This document shows, one piece after another, positions 1 through 9,534 of a stretch of 64,000 bases of DNA. Position 1 is the stretch's first letter, and each line of letters starts with the position of its first letter. A model generated the notes under the pieces. The model saw nothing but the letters and a program-made list of their open reading frames with translations. It searched no databases and had not been told where the DNA came from. The stretch is from Geobacteraceae bacterium. GTDB lineage: Bacteria > Desulfobacterota > Desulfuromonadia > Geobacterales > Pseudopelobacteraceae. A program made the position numbers and the translations under genes. The stretch spans positions 1 to 64,000 of the forward strand of contig JAAXTM010000006.1 in the NCBI GenBank assembly GCA_013336525.1. Reading direction: 5' to 3'.

Positions 1-2
1 CT

Positions 3-110
3 GCCGATGGTTCCACCAGGGAAAAATATCGGATCAACAACAAAAGAGTCAGTCGTATAAGCTATTCGGCCAGGGACGGCATCCAGCAGGGCAGCATCAT
101 TCTGGTCTGA
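3..110 (+). CDS. C-terminal end of an unidentified protein (partial)
   Basis: This frame is open from the left edge of the window and ends at a TGA at 108-110. The 35 visible residues, ending YSARDGIQQGSIILV, look like a genuine protein tail, but I do not recognise the family. The same frame stays open beyond the TGA with protein-like composition (about 117-245) before running into a terminator hairpin, so a nonsense-mutated gene, a recoded UGA or chance openness are all possible. The start lies outside the window. Confidence 0.35.
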   Translation, partial: ADGSTREKYRINNKRVSRISYSARDGIQQGSIILV

Positions 111-258
111 AGAGGCTATGCCGCTGATGATCGGTATGATCAACTCATCGAGCAGTTGGTGCGAAAGCCGGCCACCACTGCCGTGGCCGAGAAGGATAAG
201 GTCATTATTCACGCAAAGGGTTCTCCTGAAATAGTTCTACACTTTAACACTAATTTGC

Positions 259-280
259 CTGCTGTCACAGCAGCTTTTTG
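259..280 (+). terminator. Rho-independent terminator of the upstream gene
   Basis: A 6-bp stem (CTGCTG/CAGCAG) with a TCA loop is followed by CTTTTTG on the plus strand. It closes the transcription unit entering from the left edge of the window. Confidence 0.6.
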
Positions 281-527
281 TTTCGCCTGAGCAGAGCCAT
301 TAAAATAAACCATAACCGTTTTTTAAACCCTGTGTGCTGAAAATTTCCATATCGAGTAATTTTATAGACGCCAAGATGCGTAAAATTATATAATAGTTTT
401 AAGCACATGTAATCCCTCCAAGAGACTATGGTTTTAATACATGTCGGCTCTTCAATGAATACCTGGCAAATTATAAGTCGGAGCAAATCGGCCAGTAATT
501 TACTGAATATGAGTGCAAGAGGTAGCT
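281..527. other. AT-rich intergenic region upstream of the first hybrid kinase
   Basis: I see no convincing gene here. The only open frame is on the minus strand and has neither a ribosome-binding site nor protein-like composition. The promoter of the following kinase gene should lie here, but no clear -35/-10 pair stands out. Confidence 0.4.
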
Positions 528-2678
528 ATGTCAAATAATACTCCAGAATCTTCGAAATCTGAAATATTAAGAATCGTAGTAATTTATTCAGTTTTCGGTG
601 GCCTCTGGATCTACCTTTCAGACACTTTTCTCGGCTTATTTATCAGTAATCCCCAGATCATTACCCGTATATCAATGTACAAGGGCTTATTGTTTATCCT
701 CCTGACGGCATCACTTCTCTATGTTCTTATTGCCCGTTATATACAGCGCATCAACATTTACATAGCGGAACTCAAGCAGGCAGAAAAAAAACTGCAGGCC
801 AGCGAAGAGATGTTTAAATCTATGGTGGAGACAATCCCGCTGGCCATATACCTGACGGAAGGAATTGAGCAGACATCCAAATACATAAACCCCACAATGG
901 TCAAAATGTTTGGATATACCAAAGAGGACATTCCCTCCGTCAAACAGTGGTGGCCACTGGCCTATCCAGACGAAGTGTACCGCAGGGAAATTTTGGCGGA
1001 GTGGGACCGGAGAGTAAAACTCGCGATTGAGACTCAAACACCCATAGAACCAATGGAAACTGTGGTAAATTGCAAGGACGGGTCCAAGAAGAATATCTCG
1101 TGGGGGTTTATCACCCTTGGAGATATAAATTACGCTTTTGGCCTTGATCTGACTGAACGCAAAAAAGCCGAATTAGAACTGCAAGAGAAGCAAAGTGATT
1201 ACAGGAACCTTATAGCGACGACCTCTGATGGTTTCTGGCATGTTGACAGCGCAGGCAACGTGCTTGACGTCAACGATGCCTACCTCCGACAATCAGGGTA
1301 TTCGCGTGAAGAACTGCTCAAAATGAATTTATGTGATCTGGAAGGACAAGAATCGCAAGCAGAAACAGCAGGTCACATTCGTCGCATCATAATGACAGGA
1401 AGCGAACTATTCGAATCCACTCACCGACGCAAGGACGGGTCGACGTGGCATGTCGAGGTCAGCACCACATACAATCCGTTTAGTGGAGGGCATTTTATCG
1501 CGTTTCTGCGCAATATAACTGACCGCAAAGAACACGAGAAAGAGCAGTTAAAAATTGAAAAACTTGAATCTCTGGGTGTTCTGGCCGGAGGGATTGCTCA
1601 TGATTTCAATAATATTTTGACTGGAATTATGGGCAACATCTCCTTTGCACAAAAATTTATTGATATTAGCCACAAATCATACAAACCATTAGCTGAAGCC
1701 GAAAAAGCATCGGTCAGGGCCAGTGAGTTGGCACACCAGCTTCTTACCTTTGCACGAGGTGGTGAGCCGATCAAGAAGCTGGTTTCAATCCAACATCTTG
1801 TAAACGAAACAGCCTCTCTGGTACTGAGCGGCTCAAACATCAAGGGAATTGTCGACATCCCGGACTCAATCCACGCGATCAAAGCTGACGAAGGACAGAT
1901 GAGCCAGGTCTTCAGCAATATCATCATCAATGCGGCACAGGCAATGCCGGGAGGAGGGAAGCTATCTGTTTCCGCACATAACGTGACACTAGCCCCTGAC
2001 AATGCATTGTCGCTTTCTCCGGGCACGTATATCCGTTTAACATTCACTGATCAGGGGTGCGGAATACCAGAAAACGACCTGAAAAAGATATTTGATCCCT
2101 ACTTCACCACCAAGCCGGCCGGAAATGGGCTTGGACTCGCTTCGGTTCATTCAATTATATACCGGCATGGTGGGCATATCGGTGCCATTTCCGTAATAGG
2201 CAGTGGAACGACATTTACAATACACCTTCCATCAATTGGCGAGACATACTCAAGGCACCAGGCCGAATCCGCTGCAGAGTCAATCGGTGAGCATATTGGC
2301 GGTTATATTCTTGTTATGGATGATGAAAAGCTGATTCGGGATATGTCGACTGAAATGCTGGATTATCTTGGCTATAAAGTAACAACCTGTGAAGATGGCA
2401 ATAGGGCGATTACATTGTACAAAACTGCGATAGAGTCAGGGACACCCTTTTCTGCGGTTATCATGGATCTGACAATTCCCGGCGGCATGGGGGGCAAAGA
2501 AACGGCACAACAGATACTTGCAATTGATCCGAAGGCTTGCCTGATCGTATCGAGCGGCTATTCAAATGATCCGGTATTATCTGACTACAACAGCTATGGT
2601 TTTACCGGTGCAGTGTCAAAACCTTACAGCTTGAATGAATTAGGTAAACAATTAAGCTTGATACTATCAAAGAGATAG
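528..2678 (+). CDS. Membrane-bound PAS hybrid histidine kinase
   Basis: Sensor kinase of 716 residues. It has two N-terminal membrane helices (about 13-31 and 50-71), two PAS domains (about 91-205 and 223-340), a HisKA domain with the phospho-acceptor His358 in GGIAHDFNN, and an HATPase domain with N-box, DQGCGIP and GNGLGLA motifs. A C-terminal receiver domain carries the acceptor Asp647 in MDLTIPGG. The ATG at 528 is preferred over the in-frame GTG at 513 because AGAGGT lies just upstream of the ATG. No DNA-binding output domain is present, so the phosphate must go to another protein. The ligand cannot be inferred. It converges on the diguanylate cyclase that follows. Confidence 0.9.
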   Translation: MSNNTPESSKSEILRIVVIYSVFGGLWIYLSDTFLGLFISNPQIITRISMYKGLLFILLTASLLYVLIARYIQRINIYIAELKQAEKKLQASEEMFKSMVETIPLAIYLTEGIEQTSKYINPTMVKMFGYTKEDIPSVKQWWPLAYPDEVYRREILAEWDRRVKLAIETQTPIEPMETVVNCKDGSKKNISWGFITLGDINYAFGLDLTERKKAELELQEKQSDYRNLIATTSDGFWHVDSAGNVLDVNDAYLRQSGYSREELLKMNLCDLEGQESQAETAGHIRRIIMTGSELFESTHRRKDGSTWHVEVSTTYNPFSGGHFIAFLRNITDRKEHEKEQLKIEKLESLGVLAGGIAHDFNNILTGIMGNISFAQKFIDISHKSYKPLAEAEKASVRASELAHQLLTFARGGEPIKKLVSIQHLVNETASLVLSGSNIKGIVDIPDSIHAIKADEGQMSQVFSNIIINAAQAMPGGGKLSVSAHNVTLAPDNALSLSPGTYIRLTFTDQGCGIPENDLKKIFDPYFTTKPAGNGLGLASVHSIIYRHGGHIGAISVIGSGTTFTIHLPSIGETYSRHQAESAAESIGEHIGGYILVMDDEKLIRDMSTEMLDYLGYKVTTCEDGNRAITLYKTAIESGTPFSAVIMDLTIPGGMGGKETAQQILAIDPKACLIVSSGYSNDPVLSDYNSYGFTGAVSKPYSLNELGKQLSLILSKR

Positions 2679-2690
2679 ACGGAGTTCAGG

Positions 2691-3935
2691 TTAGCACTGA
2701 GCGTCATTATCACAGAAAACACGATCCCTGCCGCTTCGCTTGGCCTGATACAGGTTATCGTCAGCACGCTTCAGCAACTCTTCCAGCTGGCTATCCTCAC
2801 CGATACTGGTGCTTGCTCCGGCGCTTGCCGTCACAGAGATAAAACCTGCAGTCGTTTCAAATGGCTTTTCTCTTACGGCACCCAACATCCGAACCGCAAC
2901 AGAACAGGTCTCTTCAGAAGATGTTTCAGGCAACAGCACCACAAATTCTTCTCCGCCGTATCGCCCCAAAAGATCGTAGGGACGGTCGAGACTCTGGACT
3001 CTTTTGACGAATTCAAGCAGTACTTGATCGCCTACCAGATGTCCATAATTGTCATTTACCTTCTTAAAATTATCCAGATCAAGAATTATGCAGCCCAGTC
3101 CACGGCCTCCTGTCTTCCCGCAACTTCGCCTGACACGATCAAGTTCCTCTTTTCCCCGTATAAACAGGTGCCTGCGATTTGCGACTCCGGTCAGCGCATC
3201 GGTGATGGCCACCTGCTGCAACAATCCGTGGGCATCCTGAACTTGTCGCACGCTCTGGCCGATAACACCGTATGACACAGCAAAAGTGCCTAAAAGAACC
3301 GTCGCCATAATCAACGTAATCAACACCAGTCCCCTCCGGTTGGCCTGATCGTACCTGTCCACCAGCAGATAAATTTCAAAACTCCCGACAACCAGGCCAA
3401 GATCGTTTTTGATCGGCACATATGTTTCGACTATTTTTTGAATAATTATCTTTTCTTCACGCAGATCCGGCGTTTTTTTCTCTTTCATTTTAGTATCGAC
3501 TGAACCGTTCAGAGCCCGCAACAACCTGGGGTTTTCTTTATCCAACTTGCCGATAATAGACTTATCCGTGCTGTATACAACTCTGGAATTGCGGTCAAAT
3601 ATCTTGATCTTGATGACATTCAGATGATCAACAAAAGGGGATACTCCGTGGTCAAGACGAACAATGTCATCCGGAGTGACGACCACGTACTTTGATGCGT
3701 CACCCTTCATAATATCGTCCTTTGCAAAATCGAGTAACAGTTCGCAGAATGAGACCGCATCAGCTTCTGCCATCTTTACGATACTATCCGTAAATACAGA
3801 TTTGAATCCCCATGTTGAACCAAACAGAATAATAGCTATTGAGAATACCCCGACAACCATGAACAGCTTTTGCAAGGATTTAATATTTGCAACGTTTTTC
3901 GTTCCTTGCTGCTTTTCAAACATGTCAGAACTCAT
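2691..3935 (-). CDS. Membrane diguanylate cyclase (GGDEF)
   Basis: Protein of 414 residues with an N-terminal membrane helix, a periplasmic sensor segment, a second helix (about residues 205-225) and a C-terminal GGDEF domain. The active-site motif is GGEEF at 327-331, preceded by an RxxD inhibitory site (RPYD), so it should make c-di-GMP and be feedback-inhibited. The GHLVGD motif keeps the Asp expected of a c-di-GMP-specific rather than a Hypr (cGAMP) cyclase. The ATG at 3935 is preferred over the GTG at 3944 because GGAAGG is well spaced from it. It lies 33 bp downstream of the CHASE-domain kinase on the same strand and probably shares its operon. Confidence 0.88.
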   Translation of the reverse strand: MSSDMFEKQQGTKNVANIKSLQKLFMVVGVFSIAIILFGSTWGFKSVFTDSIVKMAEADAVSFCELLLDFAKDDIMKGDASKYVVVTPDDIVRLDHGVSPFVDHLNVIKIKIFDRNSRVVYSTDKSIIGKLDKENPRLLRALNGSVDTKMKEKKTPDLREEKIIIQKIVETYVPIKNDLGLVVGSFEIYLLVDRYDQANRRGLVLITLIMATVLLGTFAVSYGVIGQSVRQVQDAHGLLQQVAITDALTGVANRRHLFIRGKEELDRVRRSCGKTGGRGLGCIILDLDNFKKVNDNYGHLVGDQVLLEFVKRVQSLDRPYDLLGRYGGEEFVVLLPETSSEETCSVAVRMLGAVREKPFETTAGFISVTASAGASTSIGEDSQLEELLKRADDNLYQAKRSGRDRVFCDNDAQC

Positions 3936-3968
3936 GAAAAACACCTTCCTTTCGGGTTGTTTGAAATA

Positions 3969-6900
3969 TCATAGCGCCTCAGGACATCCGGGGTGACTCA
4001 AAACACCTTGGATCTTGCGGTGCAGGGTTATCCTGTCAAACGGCTTCTGGATGAAGTGCAGCCCATCGGCAAGAATACCCTTCTGATTGATAACCTCTGC
4101 TGTGTAGCCGGACATGAACAGCACCTTTATATCAGAGCGAAGCTCTGTGATCCGCTGAGACAGTTCTCTGCCATTCATGCCCGGCATGATGACATCGGTC
4201 AACAACAGGTCAATATGCTCCTTGTTTTTACAGAGCTCAATCGCGCTCTGCGGTGTTGCTGCGATCAGAATGCTGTAACCGATTTCCTTTAGTATTTCAG
4301 CAGTAATATTGCGTACAGCTTCGTCGTCCTCAACGAGAAGAATCGTGGCTGGATGAGACAGCACCATTGTCTCTTCGACCAACTCCTCAGAGTGAGACGG
4401 TTCATCGCAACGTGCAAAATATATTTTGAAGGTGGTGCCGATTCCCGGTTCGCTGTAGACAGATACAAAACCGTTGTTCTGGGAGACGATACCGTAGATG
4501 GTTGCCAGTCCGAGTCCGGTCCCCTTGCCAACCTCTTTGGTTGTATAGAAGGGTTCGAATATATGCTGCAGCGTTTCCTTGTCCATGCCGCAACCTGAAT
4601 CACTCACTGACAGTTGCACGTAATTACCGGCCGTCATCTCGGAATGCAGGGCCGAATAGGCACTGTCGATACGGATGTTCTGGGTTTCAATTACCAGAAG
4701 GCCGCCATCTTCCATGGCATCTCTGGCGTTAACCACCAGATTCATGATGATCTGATCGATCTGGGTCGGATCGATGTTGATAGGCCATAACTTTTCGGTC
4801 AGCTTGATCTCAAAGCGTATATCTTCACCGATGAAACGACATAAACCATTTTTGGAGTTCCTAACCACATCATTCAGGTCAATGACACGGGGAGAGATCA
4901 CCTCCTGTCTGGAGAAAGTCAGCAATTGGCGGGTGATTTCCCGTGACTGTTCGGCAGCTTTGATGATCTGGGCCAGATAATCTCGATAGCGATCTGATGA
5001 AATTCCTGCCCGGTTCGCCATCTCGCCATAACCAAGAATGACAGCCAGTTTGTTATTGAAATCATGGGCGACACCACCAGCCAAGCGGCCAACAGCCTCC
5101 ATCTTCTGAGCCTGGCGCAGTTGCCCCTCCAGTTTCAGTTTCTCCGCTTCTTCACGTTTTTTGGCGGTTGTGTCGACCATAATACCGCGCAGCCATCGAG
5201 GCTGCTCATTTTCTTCGACAACTGTGACGATATCGTGTAGCCAGACTTCATGGCCATCACTGGCAATGAAGCGGTATTCGAAATCATGATCCTGACGCTG
5301 TGCGGTTTGTTCCTTACAGTATTCCGGCGCCCACACCTTGTCATCAGGATGGAGGCGATCAACCCAGAAACCGGGTTGATACCAGGCCTCCACCGGATAG
5401 CCCAACAAGCGCTCCGCCTGCTGGCTCACATAGGTAAAGATGTAAGTTTCGGCATCCACCTCCCAGACTATACCATCGACTGAATCAACAAGGTTACTGA
5501 AGCGCAGCCGTTCGTTTTTAAGTTCATCCTCGATCCTGCGATGCTCGGTGATGTCGCGAGCAATTCCCAGAACTCCGATTAGATTACCTTGCGAGTCGCG
5601 TACCGGACTCTTGATGGTTTCCAACAGTTCCCGGTGACCGTCATCGGCGTAGGTCACCCACTCCTCGTTGACGCTCGGCCTGTCGGCGGCAATTGCCTTC
5701 AGGTCGTTTTCGTGAAAGAAGTCGGCCAGTTCGGCATCGACAAAGTCATAATCAGTTTTACCGAGAATCTCAGGTTCACTGGTACCGAAGAAACGTTCAA
5801 AACGGGAGTTGCAGGCGAGGTATATACCGACGGGATCCTTCATCCAGACCAGGGCCGGGATGGTCTGCAGCAGGATGCGCAACCTGCTGCGCTCTTTCTC
5901 CAGGATATCATTAGCCTGTTTCAGTGGGGTAATATCCTGAGCCATGAAATATAGACCTTTCTCCCCGTTAACATCAATTGTGGTCAGGTACATCAGAGCA
6001 TCTCGTTTTTCTCCAGACTTGGTCCCCAATACAAACTCAAAATTTTCCAGCCGACCTTTTTCTATAACGATCGCAACAGCCCTGGCACGTGTTTCTGCAT
6101 CCCACAACCCAAGTTCAAGAGATGTGTGTCCAATAGCTTCTGCTGCACTCCAACCGGTCCATTCCTCGAACCCCCTGTTTACCTCTATCAGCTTGCCATC
6201 GGCCATCCGGGTGATTCCCACCATATCCGGCATCAGGTGAAATATATTCTGATACTTCTGCTCGGAAAGGCGCATTTCTGCTTCAGCCTTATCTCTTTCC
6301 TTTATTCTCTCAGTCAGCTCAAGATTTTCTTTCCGCATTCGATAATGTCGTGAAGACATATTCCAGACAAACCAGGCCAGAAGAACGCTACTGAGCAGGC
6401 CAAGATAGAAAACAAGGGACGTGCCGACTGATGACCTCGGCCAGCCACCTCTACGCACGGCGGCAATCTGCCAACTCCCGCCTGGAATTGTTACAGCCAT
6501 CTGTTCAGGTTGACGATTGAAAACGGATTCATCGCCCCAGATCAACTGTTTCGGATTGGTGCCGGCGATATCCTGGCGCAATCCGATTTCCAGATTTGGA
6601 GAAGATGAAACCCCACCGGCAGTCATGACATCGGAAACATTCACTACTATTGAGGCGAGGCCCCAGTAACGAGGAGCAGTTCCTGATGGTACGTTCCTAC
6701 TGGTGAAGACAGGTGAACGGAGAATAAGTCCTTCGCCCCCCTGAACAAGCCTGTGAGGCCCTGAAAGGACAGGGGCACCACTCTGCATCGCCTTTTCAAC
6801 TGTTCTATATTGTTCCGGAATGGTTGAATACTTGAGTCCGATCACCCGCTCGTTTCCGGTAAATGGGTAAACCATCGAAATGGTATTGTCAGGTGCAATG

Positions 6901-7226
6901 ACAATATTGCGTATATGTGGGTGAGTTTTGATCGCCTCTGAGGCAAGCGCGTTAAAGAGATCAGGGGTGATTTGACCCTGGTAGCTGATGACACTCACCA
7001 GGCCGGATGTGGCGCTGAAAACTGAATTGGTAACGGATTCAAGCCTGGCCCGAACGGTGGACAGCTCACTGATTACCCGGCTTTTTGCATCAGTCAGCTT
7101 ATGTTCAGCCTCAATCATTGCCATCCTGACACTCAGTACTGATCCAAGAAGCAGAGTTACACAGGCCAGAACAAATGGCTTGCGCCATAGTCGAGAGGTG
7201 TTGTCACCCGTTTTGCCGGTTTCCAA
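3969..7226 (-). CDS. CHASE-domain multi-PAS hybrid histidine kinase
   Basis: Protein of 1085 residues. An N-terminal helix, an extracytoplasmic CHASE-type sensor (about 40-260) and a second helix (about 270-290) precede three PAS/PAC domains (about 325-680). HisKA follows with His721 in GGVAHDFNN, then HATPase motifs (NLVVNARDAM, DSGCGMD, GKGTGLGLATIYG) and a C-terminal receiver with Asp1011 in LTDVIMPGMNG. The start is a TTG at 7226 with GGAGG six bases upstream; the nearby ATG is out of frame. It probably forms an operon with the downstream diguanylate cyclase, which would link an external signal to c-di-GMP. The signal is unknown. Confidence 0.9.
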   Translation of the reverse strand: METGKTGDNTSRLWRKPFVLACVTLLLGSVLSVRMAMIEAEHKLTDAKSRVISELSTVRARLESVTNSVFSATSGLVSVISYQGQITPDLFNALASEAIKTHPHIRNIVIAPDNTISMVYPFTGNERVIGLKYSTIPEQYRTVEKAMQSGAPVLSGPHRLVQGGEGLILRSPVFTSRNVPSGTAPRYWGLASIVVNVSDVMTAGGVSSSPNLEIGLRQDIAGTNPKQLIWGDESVFNRQPEQMAVTIPGGSWQIAAVRRGGWPRSSVGTSLVFYLGLLSSVLLAWFVWNMSSRHYRMRKENLELTERIKERDKAEAEMRLSEQKYQNIFHLMPDMVGITRMADGKLIEVNRGFEEWTGWSAAEAIGHTSLELGLWDAETRARAVAIVIEKGRLENFEFVLGTKSGEKRDALMYLTTIDVNGEKGLYFMAQDITPLKQANDILEKERSRLRILLQTIPALVWMKDPVGIYLACNSRFERFFGTSEPEILGKTDYDFVDAELADFFHENDLKAIAADRPSVNEEWVTYADDGHRELLETIKSPVRDSQGNLIGVLGIARDITEHRRIEDELKNERLRFSNLVDSVDGIVWEVDAETYIFTYVSQQAERLLGYPVEAWYQPGFWVDRLHPDDKVWAPEYCKEQTAQRQDHDFEYRFIASDGHEVWLHDIVTVVEENEQPRWLRGIMVDTTAKKREEAEKLKLEGQLRQAQKMEAVGRLAGGVAHDFNNKLAVILGYGEMANRAGISSDRYRDYLAQIIKAAEQSREITRQLLTFSRQEVISPRVIDLNDVVRNSKNGLCRFIGEDIRFEIKLTEKLWPINIDPTQIDQIIMNLVVNARDAMEDGGLLVIETQNIRIDSAYSALHSEMTAGNYVQLSVSDSGCGMDKETLQHIFEPFYTTKEVGKGTGLGLATIYGIVSQNNGFVSVYSEPGIGTTFKIYFARCDEPSHSEELVEETMVLSHPATILLVEDDEAVRNITAEILKEIGYSILIAATPQSAIELCKNKEHIDLLLTDVIMPGMNGRELSQRITELRSDIKVLFMSGYTAEVINQKGILADGLHFIQKPFDRITLHRKIQGVLSHPGCPEAL

Positions 7227-7383
7227 AGGAACCTCCAGGTTTTGAACATAATAATGCGACCTGTATTAGGTTTTTACAGCACTACAGAATGTTGTCAAGG
7301 TGATTCAGCCAATCCAGTCCCAAGCCTTAAGTCACGGCAGCTTTTTATGTTCACATGAGCGGGCTGTTTATGCTAAAAAGGTT

Positions 7384-7399
7384 GCTTATTTTTATAAGC
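7384..7399. promoter_or_regulatory. Perfect inverted repeat just upstream of the 7413 gene
   Basis: GCTTAT-TTTT-ATAAGC lies immediately before the GGAGGAG ribosome-binding site of the 7413 gene. It could be an operator or a small mRNA hairpin, or overlap the -10 element. Low certainty. Confidence 0.25.
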
Positions 7400-7412
7400 T
7401 CTGGAGGAGTAC

Positions 7413-8741
7413 ATGACGGAATACAAACCACTGCAGCAGCTGCCTGATCCGGCCGGGTACAAAGCCGGCGACGTTCTGGTATTGGTAGGGGAACTGTTTG
7501 GACGCGGCTATGCCAACGGTCTGATCGACGAAGCCAGAAGAATCGGCATGACCGTGATAGGCACAACAGTCGGACGCAGGGGAAGCGATGGCTTACTGAG
7601 GCCGCTTAATGACGAAGAGCTGACTGAAGCTGAAGCACTTCTGGGCGGATCGATCATCAACATTCCGCTCGAGGCAGGCTTTGACATGGAGAGCGTCGAT
7701 GGCGTCCCTTCAATATCTGAACAGCTGAAAAAAGCCCGACCTGATGATTTGGCCACCATCAGTTTTATCGACGGGAGTGTCGAAAAAGCTTGTGCAGCCG
7801 GAACGGCACGCTTCCGCTCTCATATCGCACAGCTGGAGGCTGAACTGATCCGGCGCATACCGGAGAATGCCAATATTCTTCTTGCCCATTCCATGGCAGG
7901 CGGCATCCCGCGTGCCCGCGTCTTCATGCCACTCTTAAACCGGATTTTCAAAGGGACAGGCGACAAATATCTGTCATCGGAAGTGTTCTGGAACAGCCCG
8001 CTTGGAGAGCTTTGCAACACCAGCTTCAACGAGGTCACAGCGGACACCTTCCGCTATCTGATTGAAGGTACCAGCGCCCTGCGCAAGCGGAACACAGACA
8101 GCGGAACGCGGGTCTGTTACTCGGCGTACGGATACCACGGCACCGGAGTGCTGGTAAACGGCCAGTATCGCTGGCAGTCTTATACGCCGTATGTTCAAGG
8201 TATCGCCAAGATGCGGCTTGAAGATATCGCCACGGAGGCTGCGGCCAAAGGCATCTCGGCGGCTGTTTACAACTGCCCTGAAATCCAGACCAATTCGAGT
8301 GCGCTTTTTCTGGGGGTCGAAATTTCTCTTTACCCGCTTCTTAGCGCTATTCGTCGAGAAGCAGGTGAGCAGATTGCCGCTCCCATTGAAGCCCGCTGCC
8401 AGGCCATGCTGAAGGAGGGGGAAACCCTGGCCCATCTGCTGGAGCGTGCTAACAGCTATCTTTCCTCCCCGGTCCTCGACAAGATCGTGGATTTCCCAAC
8501 CTGGCCTCAGCATAACACTCTTGAACAGGCCGAACTGATGCTTGCCGCTTCTGCCGAGCTGATGGAGATGCATGCCGATCAGAAACAGTTAGTCTGCGCC
8601 GAACTGTCAAGAATAGTGTTCCTTGCCACCGGCAGATTGATACTGCACAGCTCCTGGAATCCTGTTTCACCGGTCGTATGGCTAAATCACGACATAATTG
8701 GCTGGTTGCTGGCGGACAAATCAGGCACGGGAATAGTATAA
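7413..8741 (+). CDS. Conserved protein with Rossmann-like N-terminus (possibly FabMG-type enoyl-ACP reductase)
   Basis: Soluble protein of 442 residues starting at an ATG with a strong GGAGGAG site. The N-terminal segment GDVLVLVGELFGRGYANGL, followed by an IGMTVIGTTVGRR strand, resembles a nucleotide-binding beta-alpha-beta unit. I see no membrane helix or signal peptide. From memory this resembles proteins labelled 'enoyl-ACP reductase FabMG family' in Geobacter genomes, but I cannot verify that and the catalytic residues are not obvious. It is followed by bamD and plsY on the same strand, so a role in envelope or lipid synthesis would fit the context. Confidence 0.6.
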   Translation: MTEYKPLQQLPDPAGYKAGDVLVLVGELFGRGYANGLIDEARRIGMTVIGTTVGRRGSDGLLRPLNDEELTEAEALLGGSIINIPLEAGFDMESVDGVPSISEQLKKARPDDLATISFIDGSVEKACAAGTARFRSHIAQLEAELIRRIPENANILLAHSMAGGIPRARVFMPLLNRIFKGTGDKYLSSEVFWNSPLGELCNTSFNEVTADTFRYLIEGTSALRKRNTDSGTRVCYSAYGYHGTGVLVNGQYRWQSYTPYVQGIAKMRLEDIATEAAAKGISAAVYNCPEIQTNSSALFLGVEISLYPLLSAIRREAGEQIAAPIEARCQAMLKEGETLAHLLERANSYLSSPVLDKIVDFPTWPQHNTLEQAELMLAASAELMEMHADQKQLVCAELSRIVFLATGRLILHSSWNPVSPVVWLNHDIIGWLLADKSGTGIV

Positions 8742-8796
8742 TACTTGGGCAAAGGAAACACCCGGATCGACAACACTTGATTCAAAAAGGATATGT

Positions 8797-9534
8797 ATGA
8801 AAACAGCTGCAAAACTAATCACTTTCTTCATTCTTACCGCAGCCATTTTCCAGGGATGCGCCACCCCGCTGGTAAACAAATCGGCTGATGTTCTCTATAA
8901 AGAAGGTGAACAGTTCTACAAGGACGGAAGGTATGAAGATGCCATCTCCTCGTGGAAAAAGGTTAAGGAGACCTTCCAGTCCCCTGAAATTTCCACAAAG
9001 GCTGAACTTAGCATTGCAGATGCATACTTCCTGAACAAAGATTACATAGAAGCTTCAGCCAGTTATGAGGATTTTCGCAAACTGCACCCCAAACACCCGC
9101 AAGCCGGATTTGCCCTATATAGACAAGGAATGAGTCATTTTAACCAGATCCACAGCATCGACACTGATCAAACCCCGGTGAAGAATGCGCTGACAACCTT
9201 TGAGTCTTATCTTGGACTCTACCCTGACGGCCCCCAGCTGGCTGAGGTTAAAGAGAAGTATCGTGAGTGCCGTGACAAACAGATGCAGTACGAACTGTAT
9301 GTCGGCCGTTTTTACTTGAGGACAGATGCCTATAAAGCAGCAATTGCCCGTTTCGAGGAATCTCTCAAAATGTTCTCCGACACGACACGCCGCGATGAAG
9401 TGCTATTTTACCTGGGAAAAACATATATGGAGGACGGTCAGAAAGAGAAAGGGCTTGAGGTCCTTGGCCAACTGATCAAGGAATTCCCCGGCAGCTCATT
9501 CATAGCTGATGCCAAAAAGGTAATGAATAAGTGA
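8797..9534 (+). CDS. bamD: Outer-membrane assembly lipoprotein BamD
   Basis: Lipoprotein of 245 residues with a signal peptide and lipobox FQGC, followed by tetratricopeptide-like repeats (YKEGEQFYKDGRYEDAI, then several alpha-helical pairs including YLGKTYMEDGQKEKGLEVL). BamD is the essential lipoprotein partner of BamA in inserting beta-barrel proteins into the outer membrane. Length and repeat layout fit the family. Its stop codon overlaps the plsY start by 4 bp, so the two are co-translated. Confidence 0.85.
   Translation: MKTAAKLITFFILTAAIFQGCATPLVNKSADVLYKEGEQFYKDGRYEDAISSWKKVKETFQSPEISTKAELSIADAYFLNKDYIEASASYEDFRKLHPKHPQAGFALYRQGMSHFNQIHSIDTDQTPVKNALTTFESYLGLYPDGPQLAEVKEKYRECRDKQMQYELYVGRFYLRTDAYKAAIARFEESLKMFSDTTRRDEVLFYLGKTYMEDGQKEKGLEVLGQLIKEFPGSSFIADAKKVMNK

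Noticed and set aside
265-486. 73-codon open frame on the minus strand
   Set aside because: It overlaps a terminator hairpin, has no ribosome-binding site and encodes an unlikely composition.
7974-8573. 199-codon minus-strand open frame
   Set aside because: Antisense to the conserved 7413 gene, with no start signal.
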